Positions 1 to 11,672 of a DNA stretch of 64,000 nucleotides are shown in pieces. Numbering within the stretch: position 1 is the stretch's first letter; each line of letters begins with the position of its first letter. The position numbers and the translations under genes are program-made. This DNA is from Protonemura montana (taxonomy: Eukaryota > Arthropoda > Insecta > Plecoptera > Nemouridae): contig OX387612.1 in NCBI GenBank assembly GCA_947568835.1, positions 10,170,001 through 10,234,000 of the forward strand, given 5' to 3'. The notes below the pieces were generated by a model that was given only the letters and a program-made list of their open reading frames with translations, made no database searches and was not told the origin of the DNA.

Positions 1-279
1 GGGTGATATAACCGATATTTCCTTCCTACGCTTCAAAATGCTCGGTTCCAGCAGTGCTATCGAAGCCTTTACCCCTTTTAACAGTATCTTTTGTTAATTA
101 TCAACGATTTCAAGTTTTGTTGTAAATTACCGTAATTAACTGCTGCCTTGTCGCCTTTAAAAATCTTTATGTTATCTTTTGGTGCAAAGGCGAAGTAACT
201 AGTTAGTCAGGAATGTCAACGTCAACCAACGCAATTACGTATTAGTTGAGTTTGGTTAAATTCTTGTCGTACACGTTTT

Positions 280-3200
280 ATGCCAGAGCTTGGCATCGAA
301 ATGTTTGTGTTCAAAATATTGCTTTTTGGTAAGTTTTACAACTAAACGTGTTGTTTAATAATTTTCCAGTTTTTTAATTAACTCTTCAGTAACTTTTCAA
401 TGAGAAAACTCAAGGGTTACGAGTAACTTTGCAATGCGTTAGCAAATGAGTAACAGCAGCGCCTTGAAAACTGGTCCAACTAGTGACTTGTGAGAAAATA
501 CTTTTGTGTAATGCAATAGGACTTTATAATTAGTAATATAATCTACATATCATTATAAATTATAATATATTAAGTATATAAGAAAGTATTAAAAATTATA
601 ATAATTATGAAATATGTATATCTATATATTTTTACATCTAATTATATCTAAGTATACATAATTTATCTAATCTACAAATGGATAATTTAATTAAACATCT
701 TTATTGATGTCCCCCGAGATAAAATCTAAAACTATCAAGAAAACAACAACAGCCTAACGGACTGTATGTTTCCTCCACTGAATAACCAATCGTTAAATTA
801 CAGAAAGCCAATGGATACAAGATTATATACAATTATGTACATTGCATAAGTAATCCTTTTCGTTCTTACATTCACATCCGGTCCGTTATCCATTTTCTAA
901 AACCTTTTACAATCCTCGTCACGTTTTCTTCGAAAGCACAATTATTCAACTTAACTCTTCAAAACCTGTTTAACTACAATCCCAATGCCCTGCTTTCCTA
1001 ATTTTGTTCCTATAAATTTAAATTCTTGCCCAACTTTGCCATCTCTAATCTCTTATCACCTTCGACGAATACCACCCGATATGGACTCTTAGATACTCCT
1101 TGCTATTTTTCTTATTTTTTCATTCTTCCCATTTTAATCCTAAAATTTCTATTGTAGAAGCTTAGAGAAAAGAATACGACCCGTCTTCTTTTCACTAAGG
1201 TAGAATAAACTTGTGTATTTTCAGTCTGTTATTTCAATTTCTTTCTCGATTTGTCTGTATTCTGTTTTCTCTTTGCGTTCAACACCGTCATCTTAGTTTT
1301 CTTTTGTCAACATTATTTCTTTCTTCCGTTCCATTTCCTTCCTTATTTACCTCATTTCAACGGTGTACGGACAATTTGCCAGGTACCTGTTTTAGAGGGG
1401 GAGGACAATTTACCACGGGCGTCTTTTTAAACTATTACTATTCGCTATAAGTTGGACGAAATAAATAGATAAAATATTTTCCAATCACATTGATAATCAT
1501 GCAAATATAATTAAATCACAATCTGAATCAAATTAGGTTACAATAATAGTAAACACAAAATTACCATTATTGGCTACATAAATATTACATTTATCATTTA
1601 TTTGCCATTTATTAGCAGTACCCGCTGCCTGACGGCTGCTATTGATGTTGAGGGAGTGGGCATTTTGGTTTAAATGTTACTCGATTTAAAGCACATTTTA
1701 AAAAGTTCTCGAGTTTTGTCAGATGCCGTTCCAAAAGCCTCCAATGGGACCAAAACCAAGAGTACTAAAAATGCTCAGAAAGCATAGTTGTATGCCCTTA
1801 AGAAGACTTGATCAAGCCTTATGCCTCTTCACCAGAACCCTATGCCCCAGAGGCATACCCGATGGCAAGGTTATGACTCAAATAAGGCCCTAGGCCATAA
1901 CCATGGTCCTAAATCCCCCAGGGACCGAACCTGGATATCATAGGAGCTGCTTTATAACATATAACAGTACCCGCTGCCTAACAGCGCTGTTTGTGTTGAA
2001 GAAGTGGACAATACTTTACATTTTGGTTATTTTTTATGAAAAATAAATTTGCCAGGTGCCCTTTTTAAAGCCTATTGTGGGACCACCACCTAAAGTACAA
2101 ATAAAATGATAAAAAAAGGTTTGTGCCCTTTCGATTTAAATTGCCCTTGCGCAAATAAATCGAAAAGGATGTTACCTAGAAAAAAACAGCCTAACGGACT
2201 GTATTTTTCCTCCACTGAATAACCAATCTTTAAATTACAGAAAGCCCATGGATTCAAGATTATATACAATTATGTACATTGCATAAGTAATCCTTTTCGT
2301 TCTTACATTCACATCCGCTCCGTTATCCATTTCCTAAAACCTTTTACACTATTCATCCCTTTTTCTTCGAAAGCAGTTATTCAATTTAACTCTTAAAACC
2401 TCTTTCTACAATCCCATACCCTTCATTCCTAATTTTATTCATATCAATTTAAATTCAAGCTTTATTTATACCTCTATGCTTTTCTTTCTGAAACCTCCAT
2501 CCACGCATTCCACACCGTAAAGGATTTATAAAATGACGTTAAACTTGTTATTTTTCTTCTTTTTCTTCATTCTTCCCATTTTATTCACGACATTTCTTTA
2601 GAATTCTTGTGTATTTACTGTCTGTTTTTTCAATTGCTTCCTCAAATTATCCCTCTTCTGTTTTCTAAGTAGATCATCATCTAAGTTTTCTATTTCTTCG
2701 TTATTATTTCTATCGTCCTTTCCATTTCCTTCCTTAATTACCTTATTTCGACGTTCATTTTTACTATTGTCTTCATCATCTTTCCTTAATATTTCAATTA
2801 ATTATTCCAACTGCAACTAATCTAACGCTTTCTTAAACCAAACAGCAAGCATGACAATCTACGCATCACCTCCAGCAGCAGCTTTCGAATTAACGAACAT
2901 ACCTTGCATTGGGATGTACATCCCAATTAGTACTGATCGGTACGGTGTGACTTCCCAAGTCAACCTTACCTGGATGGACATGGATGCACTCTGTCGATCA
3001 AATTTCCCCGGATACGCCTTGGTCACCGACGTCTACCATTTCACGCCCCGGGAATTAGGTCTGTGTCCCGAAGGTTCTATCGTGGCGATCGCCGAAGAGA
3101 TCCCGCCCTACGGCGTCAAATGGTACAAGGCTAACAATGACGACGATCAGGTTAGGCATTTTTTTCTTATTGGCTAGCTTAAAACTTATAATAACATATT

Positions 3201-6145
3201 TCATAATGAACACATCTTCAATGCAACAGCGAAAAGTATACGAAGGAGTTCAAAACCGCGATTTTGTACATTCTTTTCAGAGATAAGTAGTGGTTATATA
3301 AATAAAGTCTCTTACTTATTGCAACCATAAGGTAATTAACATTTAATTATACATTTACTAAGAGAATGAAATGCCTGTTTATGACAGAAAGTACGAATTT
3401 TTACAGAACCTCGCTTATTTTTATTATTCCTTGAATCTCTCCACTAAAACAATCAAACTGTTAAACTTTTTTCCCTGGAAATGGGAAACGTATATGAAAC
3501 GGGCGCACCCCTTACATAATTACCATTTCGTTTCCTTCAGGTTAGCTTTCTTGAAATTTGCATTGCAACTCAAACATCAATTTCAATTTTTAATTCTGTT
3601 CAGATTTATAGTAACGCTTGTTTTTGCTCTCTCTTACACCAGAAAAAAGACACGGAATTGTCCAAGCAATCGAGTCCAAATGCCAGTGTTCTACACAGCG
3701 CAATTCACTGGCCGAATCCCGAGCCATTTACCGTCGACAATGAGCCCATGTTCCGCTGTGGCGTCTGCCAACTGATGCGAAGGTTGAACGTCGTCACCCA
3801 GGGCGTTTACCCACCACACAACAACTCTATCTACGCCTACGATCTTGAGCTAATCAGCGACGACAGCGTCGACGACGTCGGACTCGTCGCTAACGGCAGC
3901 AACCTCACGAACCGGTTGCTAACAGACTTGGCGGAGGTCTTCAACATCTCAGTCAAAGCATTGCGTTGGCATGGAGCGAAGTTAATTGATGACGGCCTGG
4001 CCGTGGTGCATGTCTATTACGACCGAAAAGATGACAAAATGGATTGGGACCAGTACCTCCGCCGAGACGACCAGTATTTTACTGCGGCAGCGGTCACCAG
4101 CTTCAAAGTGACGGCCATCAAGCTCAGCACGGAATGTCTGCAAGGGAAAAGCTTAAAGAACACTATACGGGAGCCTATTCTGACAGGTATGCTAAGCCAA
4201 AAATCATCATTATATAAAAAGCAGTACACAATATAAATCTTGTAAAAGATCAGCTAATTTTCTTTCTCTTTTTACCAACGCAGGAGACGTCGACATCAAA
4301 GTCGATCGAATTAAGGGACATGTTTATTCCAAGGAGTGCTATTGGGACGCCAAGATTGATGGTGCAATCTGGAGTGATACCACCGAATGGTGGATCAAAT
4401 GGGAGCCGTGCGAGTTGAACGGCGATTACATTTTCCAGATGCGTAAGATGAGAGGTCACGCCCTAAAGTTGGCGCTTAAAAATATGGACGTCCAGACGGC
4501 AATGTCCTTCAACGTTCTGTTGAATGGCACAAATCCTCTGTTCACATTTAAGAGTGTTGTGGAGATAGCAAACTGTATGATTGTCGTCCATACTCAAGAC
4601 ACCAAAGTAGCTTCCGCTGGCGGTATGATGGCATATAAATCTCTTTTGAACCTAGGAAATTTTTTTTTGATACATCCTCTGATGGATGATCAGCTTACAA
4701 ACTTTATCCACACCAAGTACATTCACGTTTTAGTCACAGCCCTCCTCCCAGACGACCCGGTTGCTGGCTTCGCTCTAACGCTAGCCACCAATGAAACGGG
4801 CACCCTATCTCAAGGAATGGTTCTAACTATCGCCAACGAAAGCTCGCCGCCCAGCTCGTCTCACGTAGTGGTGACCGTATCGACCTCCATTGCCTCGACG
4901 GCGTCACGCTTGGCGATCTTCACATTTGCTGCTCATCTCGACACTAACGACCGACCGTCGCTGGACGCCAGTATAGGCAGCTGGATGGCTGTCGTGCAGG
5001 TGGCGTTCAAGCGAAATGCGTCGCTTGGCGGGGATGCGGACTTTGTCGACATTGCGTTCAAGCCGGCATTTCGCAACGCATCGCTGCGGGGGAAGTGCGC
5101 CGAGAGGAACTTTGACACGGACGAGTGGCTCGGAGACAAGTGTCGCATCCTCAAATCGACGCGAAACGACATGCTTGTGTGCCGGTGCACGAGGATCTTA
5201 TTCCAGGAAACTGATGTTACAATTGGCAGTTATCTCATCTACGGGTTTGACGCCAGCCTGAGTAGCTACCTTTCCAATAATCTCACTCTCATTATAGTGA
5301 TTGTCATCGTTAGTGTCATGTCCATCCTCGGACTTTTCAGTGTAATTTTCACGGGCATTTGCTTCCCTGCCTGGCGGAAAGATCAAGGACACAAAATCTT
5401 CATGCAAATGATTTTAGCATTGACCGTCAATCTCGTGATAGGATTTTTTAACAACTTTATCAGCATTGACACAAAGTCAGTAACTTGCGTGGCGATCGGC
5501 GTGGTCAGACATTACTCCTTTCTGGCCATGTTCTGCTGGATGATGGTTCTGTCCGGACTGCAAATGAAACGTATCACGACCATCGTCGGCGCAAAATCGA
5601 CATCGCATCTGATTCTTAAAGTGTCTCTGGTCGCTTGGGGCTTGCCTCTTGTTCCGATCATCATTTTGCTCGCCTGGGACGTCGCCTCCTACAAATCTGA
5701 AGTCTCCAACAGAGGATATTGTTATCCCGAGGGCATAGCCTTCGAAGCTACAGTCCAGATTCCTGCTGGAATCATTCTCATCGGTAATCTATTTTCCTTT
5801 GTCGTTATTCTGAACCACATCTATGGCTGGGTTCAGTTCGGCGACGACATCGTGATCCGCAAGCACGGTGCAGATGATCGCGCTGCGCAGCTTCGTCGTT
5901 TGAGCACGAGCCTATTTGTGTTCTTCCTGTTTGGTTTCACCTGGGTCTTTCACTTCTTGTCCGAGGAAGGCGTCATCAACAGCGAGTTTTTGTTCGAGTT
6001 TATGTTTCTGATCACTGCCTCGTTCCACCTTCTCATGTTGTCGCTGTTCTTTATTTTGCTGGACAAAAACACCAGAGACTTGTGGGTAAATGCTCTCTGC
6101 AGTAAAAAGCGCAGAGAACGACCAGAGAACTTGGAGCTGAAGTAG
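280..6145 (+). CDS. Adhesion-type (class B2-like) GPCR, four exons
   Basis: Exons 280-328 (ATG at 280, or in frame at 301), 2846-3150, 3643-4186 and 4284-6145 join in frame with GT/AG sites, giving about 912-919 residues. Exon 1 plus the start of exon 2 makes a signal peptide (FVFKILLFASM core). The long ectodomain has several N-glycosylation sites but no domain I can name. From about residue 564 there is a GPS-like region with the pattern C, W, C, C-x-C, then seven hydrophobic helices at about residues 625-886. Adhesion-family marks are WGLPLV in TM4, FLFGFTWVF in TM6 and paired cysteines before TM3 and in loop 2. In the GPS, the usual His-Leu-Thr/Ser after C-x-C reads RIL, so self-cleavage is probably lost. 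It should be a plasma-membrane receptor; the ligand is unknown. The class call is firm; the first exon rests on phase and signal-peptide fit. Confidence 0.85.
329..744. other. AT-rich start of GPCR intron 1
   Basis: The sequence is strongly AT-rich with no coding signal. I see nothing specific in it. Confidence 0.5.
745..1355 (+). repeat. Direct duplication in GPCR intron 1, copy 1
   Basis: It begins with AACAGCCTAACGGACTGTAT and aligns over its whole length with 2187-2755, with small indels. The divergence suggests an old local duplication. Both copies lie between exon 1 and exon 2 of the receptor gene. Confidence 0.85.
1614..1760 (+). repeat. Dispersed repeat (GCAGTACCCGCTGCCT head), copy 1
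   Basis: The GCAGTACCCGCTGCCT head, followed by GAGGGAGTGGGCATTTTGGTT, recurs at about 1965 and 9052. The family is unknown to me. The 200 bases between the first two copies are not recognisable. Confidence 0.65.
1965..2130 (+). repeat. Dispersed repeat (GCAGTACCCGCTGCCT head), copy 2
   Basis: This is a diverged copy of the 1614 element, with the GTGGGACCACCACC-like segment also found near 9110. Confidence 0.6.
2187..2755 (+). repeat. Direct duplication in GPCR intron 1, copy 2
   Basis: Second copy of the block at 745-1355. It ends about 90 bases before exon 2 of the receptor. Confidence 0.85.
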
Positions 6146-6339
6146 ATCCTGTTCTAGGGTCCTGAATCAGAACGCAAAAGGAAGTTAAATTACAATTCCT
6201 ATTGACACCGTTTTCTACCGTAGCAATTGGAATGGATTATTGAACTGACAGTGCACGCACCTGCCATGTGTGATTTGAGTGGTTAGAGTGATGTGATTAA
6301 TTTCAGTTGATTTCAGCATTTTATGGTCCTCAGAAAAGA

Positions 6340-6651
6340 TCTTATAGAGATGGTGGTTTTTAGACTCATGTCTACTTGATTTATCCTTAACACTAGTTTT
6401 TAGAAAAACTATATGAACTGGGTTTTGAATGCTAAGTAAAGGGCTACTAAATTTCCCGACGTTTCGTAACATATACTAGTTACTTCTTCAGAGGTTTGAA
6501 CAGTCCTTAAACCTCTGAAACCTCTGAAGACCTCTGAAGAACCTCTGAAGAAGTAACTAGTATATGTTATGAAACCTCGAGAAATTTAGTAGCCCTTTAC
6601 TTAGCATTCAAAACCCAGTTCAAATATTTTTTCTAAAATTCTTATAGAGAT
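6340..6651. mobile_element. Foldback element with 12-bp flanking direct repeats
   Basis: The element body is 6352-6639. Its arms are inverted copies: the left runs through GAACTGGGTTTTGAATGCTA and the right returns as TTAGCATTCAAAACCCAGTT. The centre has short CCTCTGAAG repeats and inverted AAGTAACTAGTATATGTTA. TCTTATAGAGAT flanks both sides (6340-6351 and 6640-6651) as a probable target-site duplication. No coding capacity. Confidence 0.75.
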
Positions 6652-7137
6652 TTTCTCTGCAGAAAAAGGTTTGCCATCTTACTTAGATTTAAGGTTTACA
6701 CTCAATGTCCAGGCTCAATCTCACCCAAATCAACTCCTATACTGCATTATTTGGGCCCTCTTTGCTTGCATTAAGTTTATGCATCTACGTCCAGATAAGT
6801 GTGTGATTTGTGTGTTAAGTGAGAAGAATTACCAAACTGAAAGTTAGTTACCATAGCCACCTGTTTTGGCAATATTGCACTCAAAATCAATATTAGTCGA
6901 AATAATCTGCATGAACCTTATTTAGTATCTTTCAGTTGTTCACATGCTTTGGGTGCTTGAAATAGAAGGTTAACCTATTGGTGATTTGCATAAAAGTCAG
7001 AAATAACATTTTCGTTTGAAATTGGTATTGGAATCTTGTCCAGGCTGGGGTTTATTTTTTTTTTTAAATCCTTAAAATAACACGCGTCGTACTTAAACAA
7101 TTTCTCAGCAAATTAGCATTTAATCGGCATGATGATT
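6652..7137. other. Intergenic, nothing recognised
   Basis: I find no ORF, splice pair or repeat I can support. Confidence 0.4.
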
Positions 7138-7410
7138 GTTTTTAGACTCATGTCTACTTGATTTTACCTCAGGACTAGTTTTAACAAAAACTATTTTGAT
7201 CTGTTTGTTTTAAAAGAAAACAATTATTTTATTTAGATGCATTTAGGAAGCTTGAACAAGGTAATTGTTATAATTTTGTGTGGTTCTTTTGCTATCGAAA
7301 AATTGTCATGACTGCTCTTACCCTTGAAGAAGTAACAGGTACAAGTTACGAAACTTCGGGAAATTTAGTTGTTCTTCACTTAGCATTCAAAACCTAATTC
7401 AAATATATTT
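7138..7410. mobile_element. Foldback element, diverged copy
   Basis: The left arm starts at TTTTTAGACTCATGTCTACT and the right arm ends at TTAGCATTCAAAACC. It is the same family as 6352-6639 but more decayed. Confidence 0.65.
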
Positions 7411-7575
7411 TTTTTTAAATCAGCACGATGTTTATAGTTTTATGACCGTGGCAACATCACGCTCTTTTTAATGCTCATGGAAGTTCATTTTTGTTGTAAA
7501 GTGCAGAAAAAATGGTTTGAAACAGATTTTTAAATGTGTTTTTTAAGAATTCTAATTTGCAGAATTTTAAGAATT

Positions 7576-7806
7576 CTAAGAATTGCTTCTTTTGCTTTCT
7601 CTGAGATCGCCGTCAATTTCTCCCGCTTCCAGCTTCCCGTCCTGATTCATGTCTAGAGTGCGCCACTGGTGGTCCCCGTCGACTACATCACTGCGATCCA
7701 AGAACATGGCGGCTTCCTTTGCGTCCAGCGCGTTGTCACCGTTTGTGTCGAACGAGCGAACTATTTCTTTGGCGGTCACTGTGCCATTTTCGTTCCGAAC
7801 CACCAT
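7576..7806 (-). CDS. Small EF-hand protein or EF-hand 3' exon
   Basis: A 76-residue ORF starts at an ATG and holds two EF-hand loops. Loop 1 is DTNGDNALDAKE and loop 2 is DMNQDGKLEAGE, each with acidic or polar residues at positions 1, 3, 5, 9 and 12. It should bind calcium. There is no signal peptide and no convincing acceptor upstream of the ATG, so it may be a complete tiny gene, the last exon of a larger one, or a retained fragment. It sits between two foldback elements, and no partner exon was found. The EF-hand call is firm; gene status is uncertain. Confidence 0.55.
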   Translation of the reverse strand: MVVRNENGTVTAKEIVRSFDTNGDNALDAKEAAMFLDRSDVVDGDHQWRTLDMNQDGKLEAGEIDGDLRESKRSNS

Positions 7807-7884
7807 AAAATTGAGTTAAATTATTAGTTAACAGTAATATATCAAGGTTTCCTGGATACAACTAATCGGCCAAACCATACTTGC

Positions 7885-8105
7885 TTTAGACTCATATCTA
7901 CTTTATCTAATCTTAGCACTAGTTTCGACAAAAACTGTTTGAACTTGGGTTTGAATGCTAAGTGAAGAACAACGAAATTTCCCGACGTTTCGTAACTTGT
8001 ACCTTTGTAACCCTTGATAAAGTAACAGGTTCAAGTAACGAATCGTTAGGAAATTTAGTTGTTCTTCACTTAGCATTCAAAACCCAGTTGAAATACTTTT
8101 TGTCA
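7885..8105. mobile_element. Foldback element, third copy
   Basis: It has the ACTCATATCTACTTTATCT left arm and the inverted TTAGCATTCAAAACCCAGTT right arm. The centre is shorter than in the 6.4-kb copy. Confidence 0.7.
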
Positions 8106-8660
8106 ATCGATCAATATACTTGTCCGATCGCGACATTTTCCTAGAAGTTGTAGATCCTAAATTTATTTCTACTGATCACAACACTAAAATACGAACACAA
8201 AAAAAATACCCGAGACTGGGATTTTTTACAGTTGGCAACAACAGCTGATGTTGTTGAGAAGTTTTGGCAAAACCCCAATCCAGGCCAAGTCTAGGCGTCG
8301 AGCGAATTCGTATTTGGAGATTATGGGATTATATCGACGAAAACTAATTGCCCTTTTTTAGTCGAATGAACATTTTGGAAAATGGAGACTTGACACATTT
8401 AAAAATTTGCGGAATTTGCGTTAGAACAGATTAAAGTGTGGTGCAAATTCGTAGTTTGAGAAGATATTGTCATGGCCTAACATGAAGTACAAATTTTATC
8501 GACAATAAATGTTATTTATTTTAGTTAATTTCTAGGCCAAAAATAAGACTTAGCCGACTTGAGGGCTTTTGCCAATATGTTAGAGTTAGGTTTGGATTTA
8601 AATTATTAGTTATGAATTAGCGTTTTCAGCACACTAAGCCATTTGGCAACTGTGTTCGTA
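8106..8660. other. Intergenic, nothing recognised
   Basis: AT-rich sequence without supported coding or repeat structure. Confidence 0.4.
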
Positions 8661-8674
8661 AATGTCTTTCACAA

Positions 8675-8997
8675 TTATCGCCAAGCAGCCAGGATCATGA
8701 ACTCAGCGGTGTCCTGTAAGATGCCGCGGTCTTGGCAAACTTGGCCGGCTCGCGGCAGACGCAGATACTCTAACTGGTAAATGGGTGAGTGCGGGGAGGG
8801 TTACCGGGGAGAGGGTTATCGGAGACGTTTCCAAAGAAGCACGTGGTAAACTTCTGACCAAAGTCAATAGTTTCAAATTGGTGGCAATAAAAGCGGACCC
8901 GCGTTAGATCGATGCATCTACCAAAGTTCTTCAAAACCTCTCCCGACCAAGTATCTGACTCATTTGAGGTACAAAATGACATATTTACCGCTACCAC
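8675..8997 (-). pseudogene. Possible broken coding fragment, family unknown
   Basis: The minus strand from 8997 encodes a cysteine-containing stretch with RFYCHQFETIDFGQ and KFTTCFFGNVSD. It runs to a stop near 8770. In a shifted frame a second protein-like stretch follows, with EYLRLPRAGQVCQDRGIL, ending at 8675. Base composition is more even than in its surroundings. A real intron between them would be only about 31 bases, so a frameshifted relic is more likely. I do not recognise the family. Confidence 0.25.
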
Positions 8998-9051
8998 TTA
9001 TCCACTAAACCCTTAAGATCAATTAAAAAATACAAGCAATATTATAATACT

Positions 9052-9130
9052 AGCAGTACCCGCTGCCTACGGCCGCTTGAGATTTTGAGGGAGTGGGCAT
9101 TTTGGTTGAAATGGGACCACAACCAAAAGA
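9052..9130 (+). repeat. Dispersed repeat (GCAGTACCCGCTGCCT head), copy 3
   Basis: A short copy of the element at 1614 and 1965, starting GCAGTACCCGCTGCCTACGG. Confidence 0.6.
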
Positions 9131-9133
9131 ACC

Positions 9134-9457
9134 ATGCAATACCATACAGTACCCCCATTTATTGAATTTGAAACTTGCCGCTTATGTCACTCGGGGTCAC
9201 TGCATTGTGGAAACTCTGTGAAGTCCAAAGTGACCACGACAACGAGCTATATAAAGGGTTATAGAGAGGAAGACTGGAAGCCATCTTTGAATCCAATTGA
9301 ACTAGCGGCAGCCATGACAGCACTAGTCGCTGGCAGCGGTTTATTTGAAAGCTGTGTGCCCATCAACACTTGCATGGAACCAGAATACTTTAAATTTAAC
9401 CGATTAGCACGTGATGGTAAAGAAACAGAGACAAATTATATACAACAACAAGTTTAG
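9134..9457 (+). CDS. Hypothetical ORF, 107 residues
   Basis: The ORF directly follows a dispersed repeat and ends just before an ATTAAA motif near 9471. It contains CRLCHSGSLHC, a possible zinc-binding pair of C-x2-C and C, and a mixed-composition tail. There is no signal peptide and no recognised domain. It could be an exon or transposon-derived. It lies head to tail with the transposase relic on the other strand. Confidence 0.2.
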   Translation: MQYHTVPPFIEFETCRLCHSGSLHCGNSVKSKVTTTTSYIKGYREEDWKPSLNPIELAAAMTALVAGSGLFESCVPINTCMEPEYFKFNRLARDGKETETNYIQQQV

Positions 9458-9674
9458 TCATTTATTCCACATTAAAATACAACAAATGTAGAAATGAGTC
9501 TGGATATTTTGATGATTCCTTACAAAAACTCAATTATGAGAGTAGGTATGGTTTCATTTAGGAGATTACAGTGTCACAAAATCTTCTTTAGAAGTTTCTT
9601 ACTGGCCCATGAAAAGTATTAACTTAGTGTACAATTGCCGGACGGACAACCCCTGTGCCTTACTAGAGGCTGTT

Positions 9675-11359
9675 CTACACATATGGTGAATCCGGATAGT
9701 AAAGTATCGCTTGAGCAATAGCCTGAACAGAATAATGCGACTCTTCGTCCAAATCAGCAGCAGTAAATAAATGTGAATTATTTTTAAGCAGCTCACCGTT
9801 CACCATTCGCATTGTCTCACATTGCAAACGAAGCATCAAATTGTCACATTTATGAAAGATCTTTGCGCTTTTTGATCGAATAACTTTTTCTGCCATGGAA
9901 CATAGTTGAACCACATTTTTGGAAGGGTTGATCAAAATATTTTTAACGTCTTTGGCTCGGAATAAGCCACACTTTATGGCATCTCCACTGGCATAAAGGT
10001 ACTCCAGACAAGAGGCGCATTTTAGCTTTTTGCTGCAGGCACGAATGACATTTCCTGAAATATACGTAACAACGCTCTCCGAAAACAAGCTGAGAGATGA
10101 ATTTTCCGGTACATAATCATGGTCGAAATCTTGGGTGTATGGAATGATATTTCTTTCCAAGTCCAGTCCGCATATATCAATCGTCAGCAGCACCTCCGGA
10201 ACTGTCCAGAAGAACATGCATCGAGAAGTGCATAGATTTTCTTCTTTGGGTCGGCAGGATTGGGAAACCAGGGTTTATTCAATGAAATATTGACACCCGG
10301 TCTTTCAAGCATCGCTTTGTTCACTGCAGCACCATCACAGACTAGGGAAACTACGACAGCCCCAGTTTCGTGGAGTTTTCTGATATACTGACTAATTAAA
10401 TTTACTCTCACATCAGAACTCGACCCGTTAATTAATGCATAACCAACGGGAATCTTCCACGATTGATTTAATGCAGTAAACATAAAGACTAACGCGTCCT
10501 TTGCCATGGGGACATTGTCGTTATCAAGGCATTCTTATCTTGCCAATCTCGGATTTCACCTTAAAATAGTTGGCGTGTACTCTGCGAGGACTCGGCAGCT
10601 GGTACGAGTGATCCAGCGACACATTTCTTGCAGCTGAAATCAAAGGTTTCATTTAAATGAGGTTAACTGAGGAACTACGTAGGAACTACTAGTTTCAAAT
10701 AACAAATTAGTGTTCACCTGTTGCTTGACTATTCTCTTCTATTTTCTGCTGTTTTCGGCTACGCTCGTCGCTCGTCCTCTTCCTCGCCTTCTTCTGCAAA
10801 CGGGCACGCTTCTCAGGCAACGACCTTGCAGTTATTGGCTTTGCAGCCAGGTGTCCAGGAAAACTGAATATAGTCGGTACTGCATTAGGCACCAAACTTC
10901 TTCTTTCATTGTTGTACCAAAAGTATTTTTCTCCACAATGGTCAGAACATAAGAAGGAAGATTTGGTGGGCTGCCAGTCTTAGCTGCGCAGAGCTACCAC
11001 CCATTTCTTCAATTGTTCTCGGTTCGAGAAAGGAAACCTGTGCACAAAAAGAGAGGAATGTTACTTTACCAATGTCGAAAATATTTAGTTGAAAAATAAT
11101 ATACACAAGAACTCTCATCAAAGTGAGCCTACTCTACTGAATGACAGGAGCAGGGGGTCAATCCAGTATTTACTGTGATGACTGTTATGAAGCAAATAAA
11201 TTGATATGATTGATCATTATTTGTATTTTATAAGTGCCTCAAAATCCAATAAAAGAACATTACATCACTTGCCGTCAGTGTCACTCACCTGAAAAAAGAT
11301 CTCTTCACATTTGGCAAATGCCTATTGCTGCAATCGTACGCCGAGCAAGCGGCCAGCAT
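9675..11359 (-). pseudogene. THAP/P-element-type transposase (THAP9-like) relic
   Basis: The THAP zinc finger is split over two exons. Exon 1, 11359-11289, begins MLAACSAYDCSNRHL with the first two zinc cysteines. Exon 2, from 11037, continues in frame with FPFSNREQLKKWVVALRS, then an in-frame TAA, then FLCSDHC (the C and H ligands) and the AVPTIF signature. The transposase core follows at 10507-10200 (KDALVFM, SWKIPVGYALING, VVSLVCDGAAVNK, ADPKKKIYALLDAC). The reading frame then shifts and a large internal part is missing before the C-terminal block at 10217-9675 (YISGNVIRACSKKLKC). What remains is far shorter than an intact transposase of this family. The stop, frameshift and deletion make it inactive. 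Confidence 0.8.
11040..11280. other. Intron of the THAP-transposase relic
   Basis: AT-rich sequence between the two THAP exons; nothing else seen. Confidence 0.5.
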
Positions 11360-11672
11360 GATTAACGTGAGAATAGCTTCAGCGAATAACACCAAAAAAG
11401 CTCAATGTTGAACACCGAAATAGCTTGATAGCTTATCACCAGAAAAAAACGTGATATATTAGTAAATAGAACTATATAATCTATCTTAACTGTGGAATCT
11501 TCGCAGTAGGTTGACAGCTGATCCAATATGATCTTGACTTGTACTGTCATGGCGGTCGATAGTTCTCACAAGCACAACCGGGAGCGCTGATACTACGTCG
11601 TGGGCCTCTCTATAACCATTATATAGCTCGTTGGACCACGATTACAATTTCGAAAACAAAAGACGTTGGCTG

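Noticed and set aside
1211..1450. 79-codon ORF rich in Phe/Leu/Ser
   Set aside because: Lies in a T-rich intronic duplication and is not conserved in the second copy.
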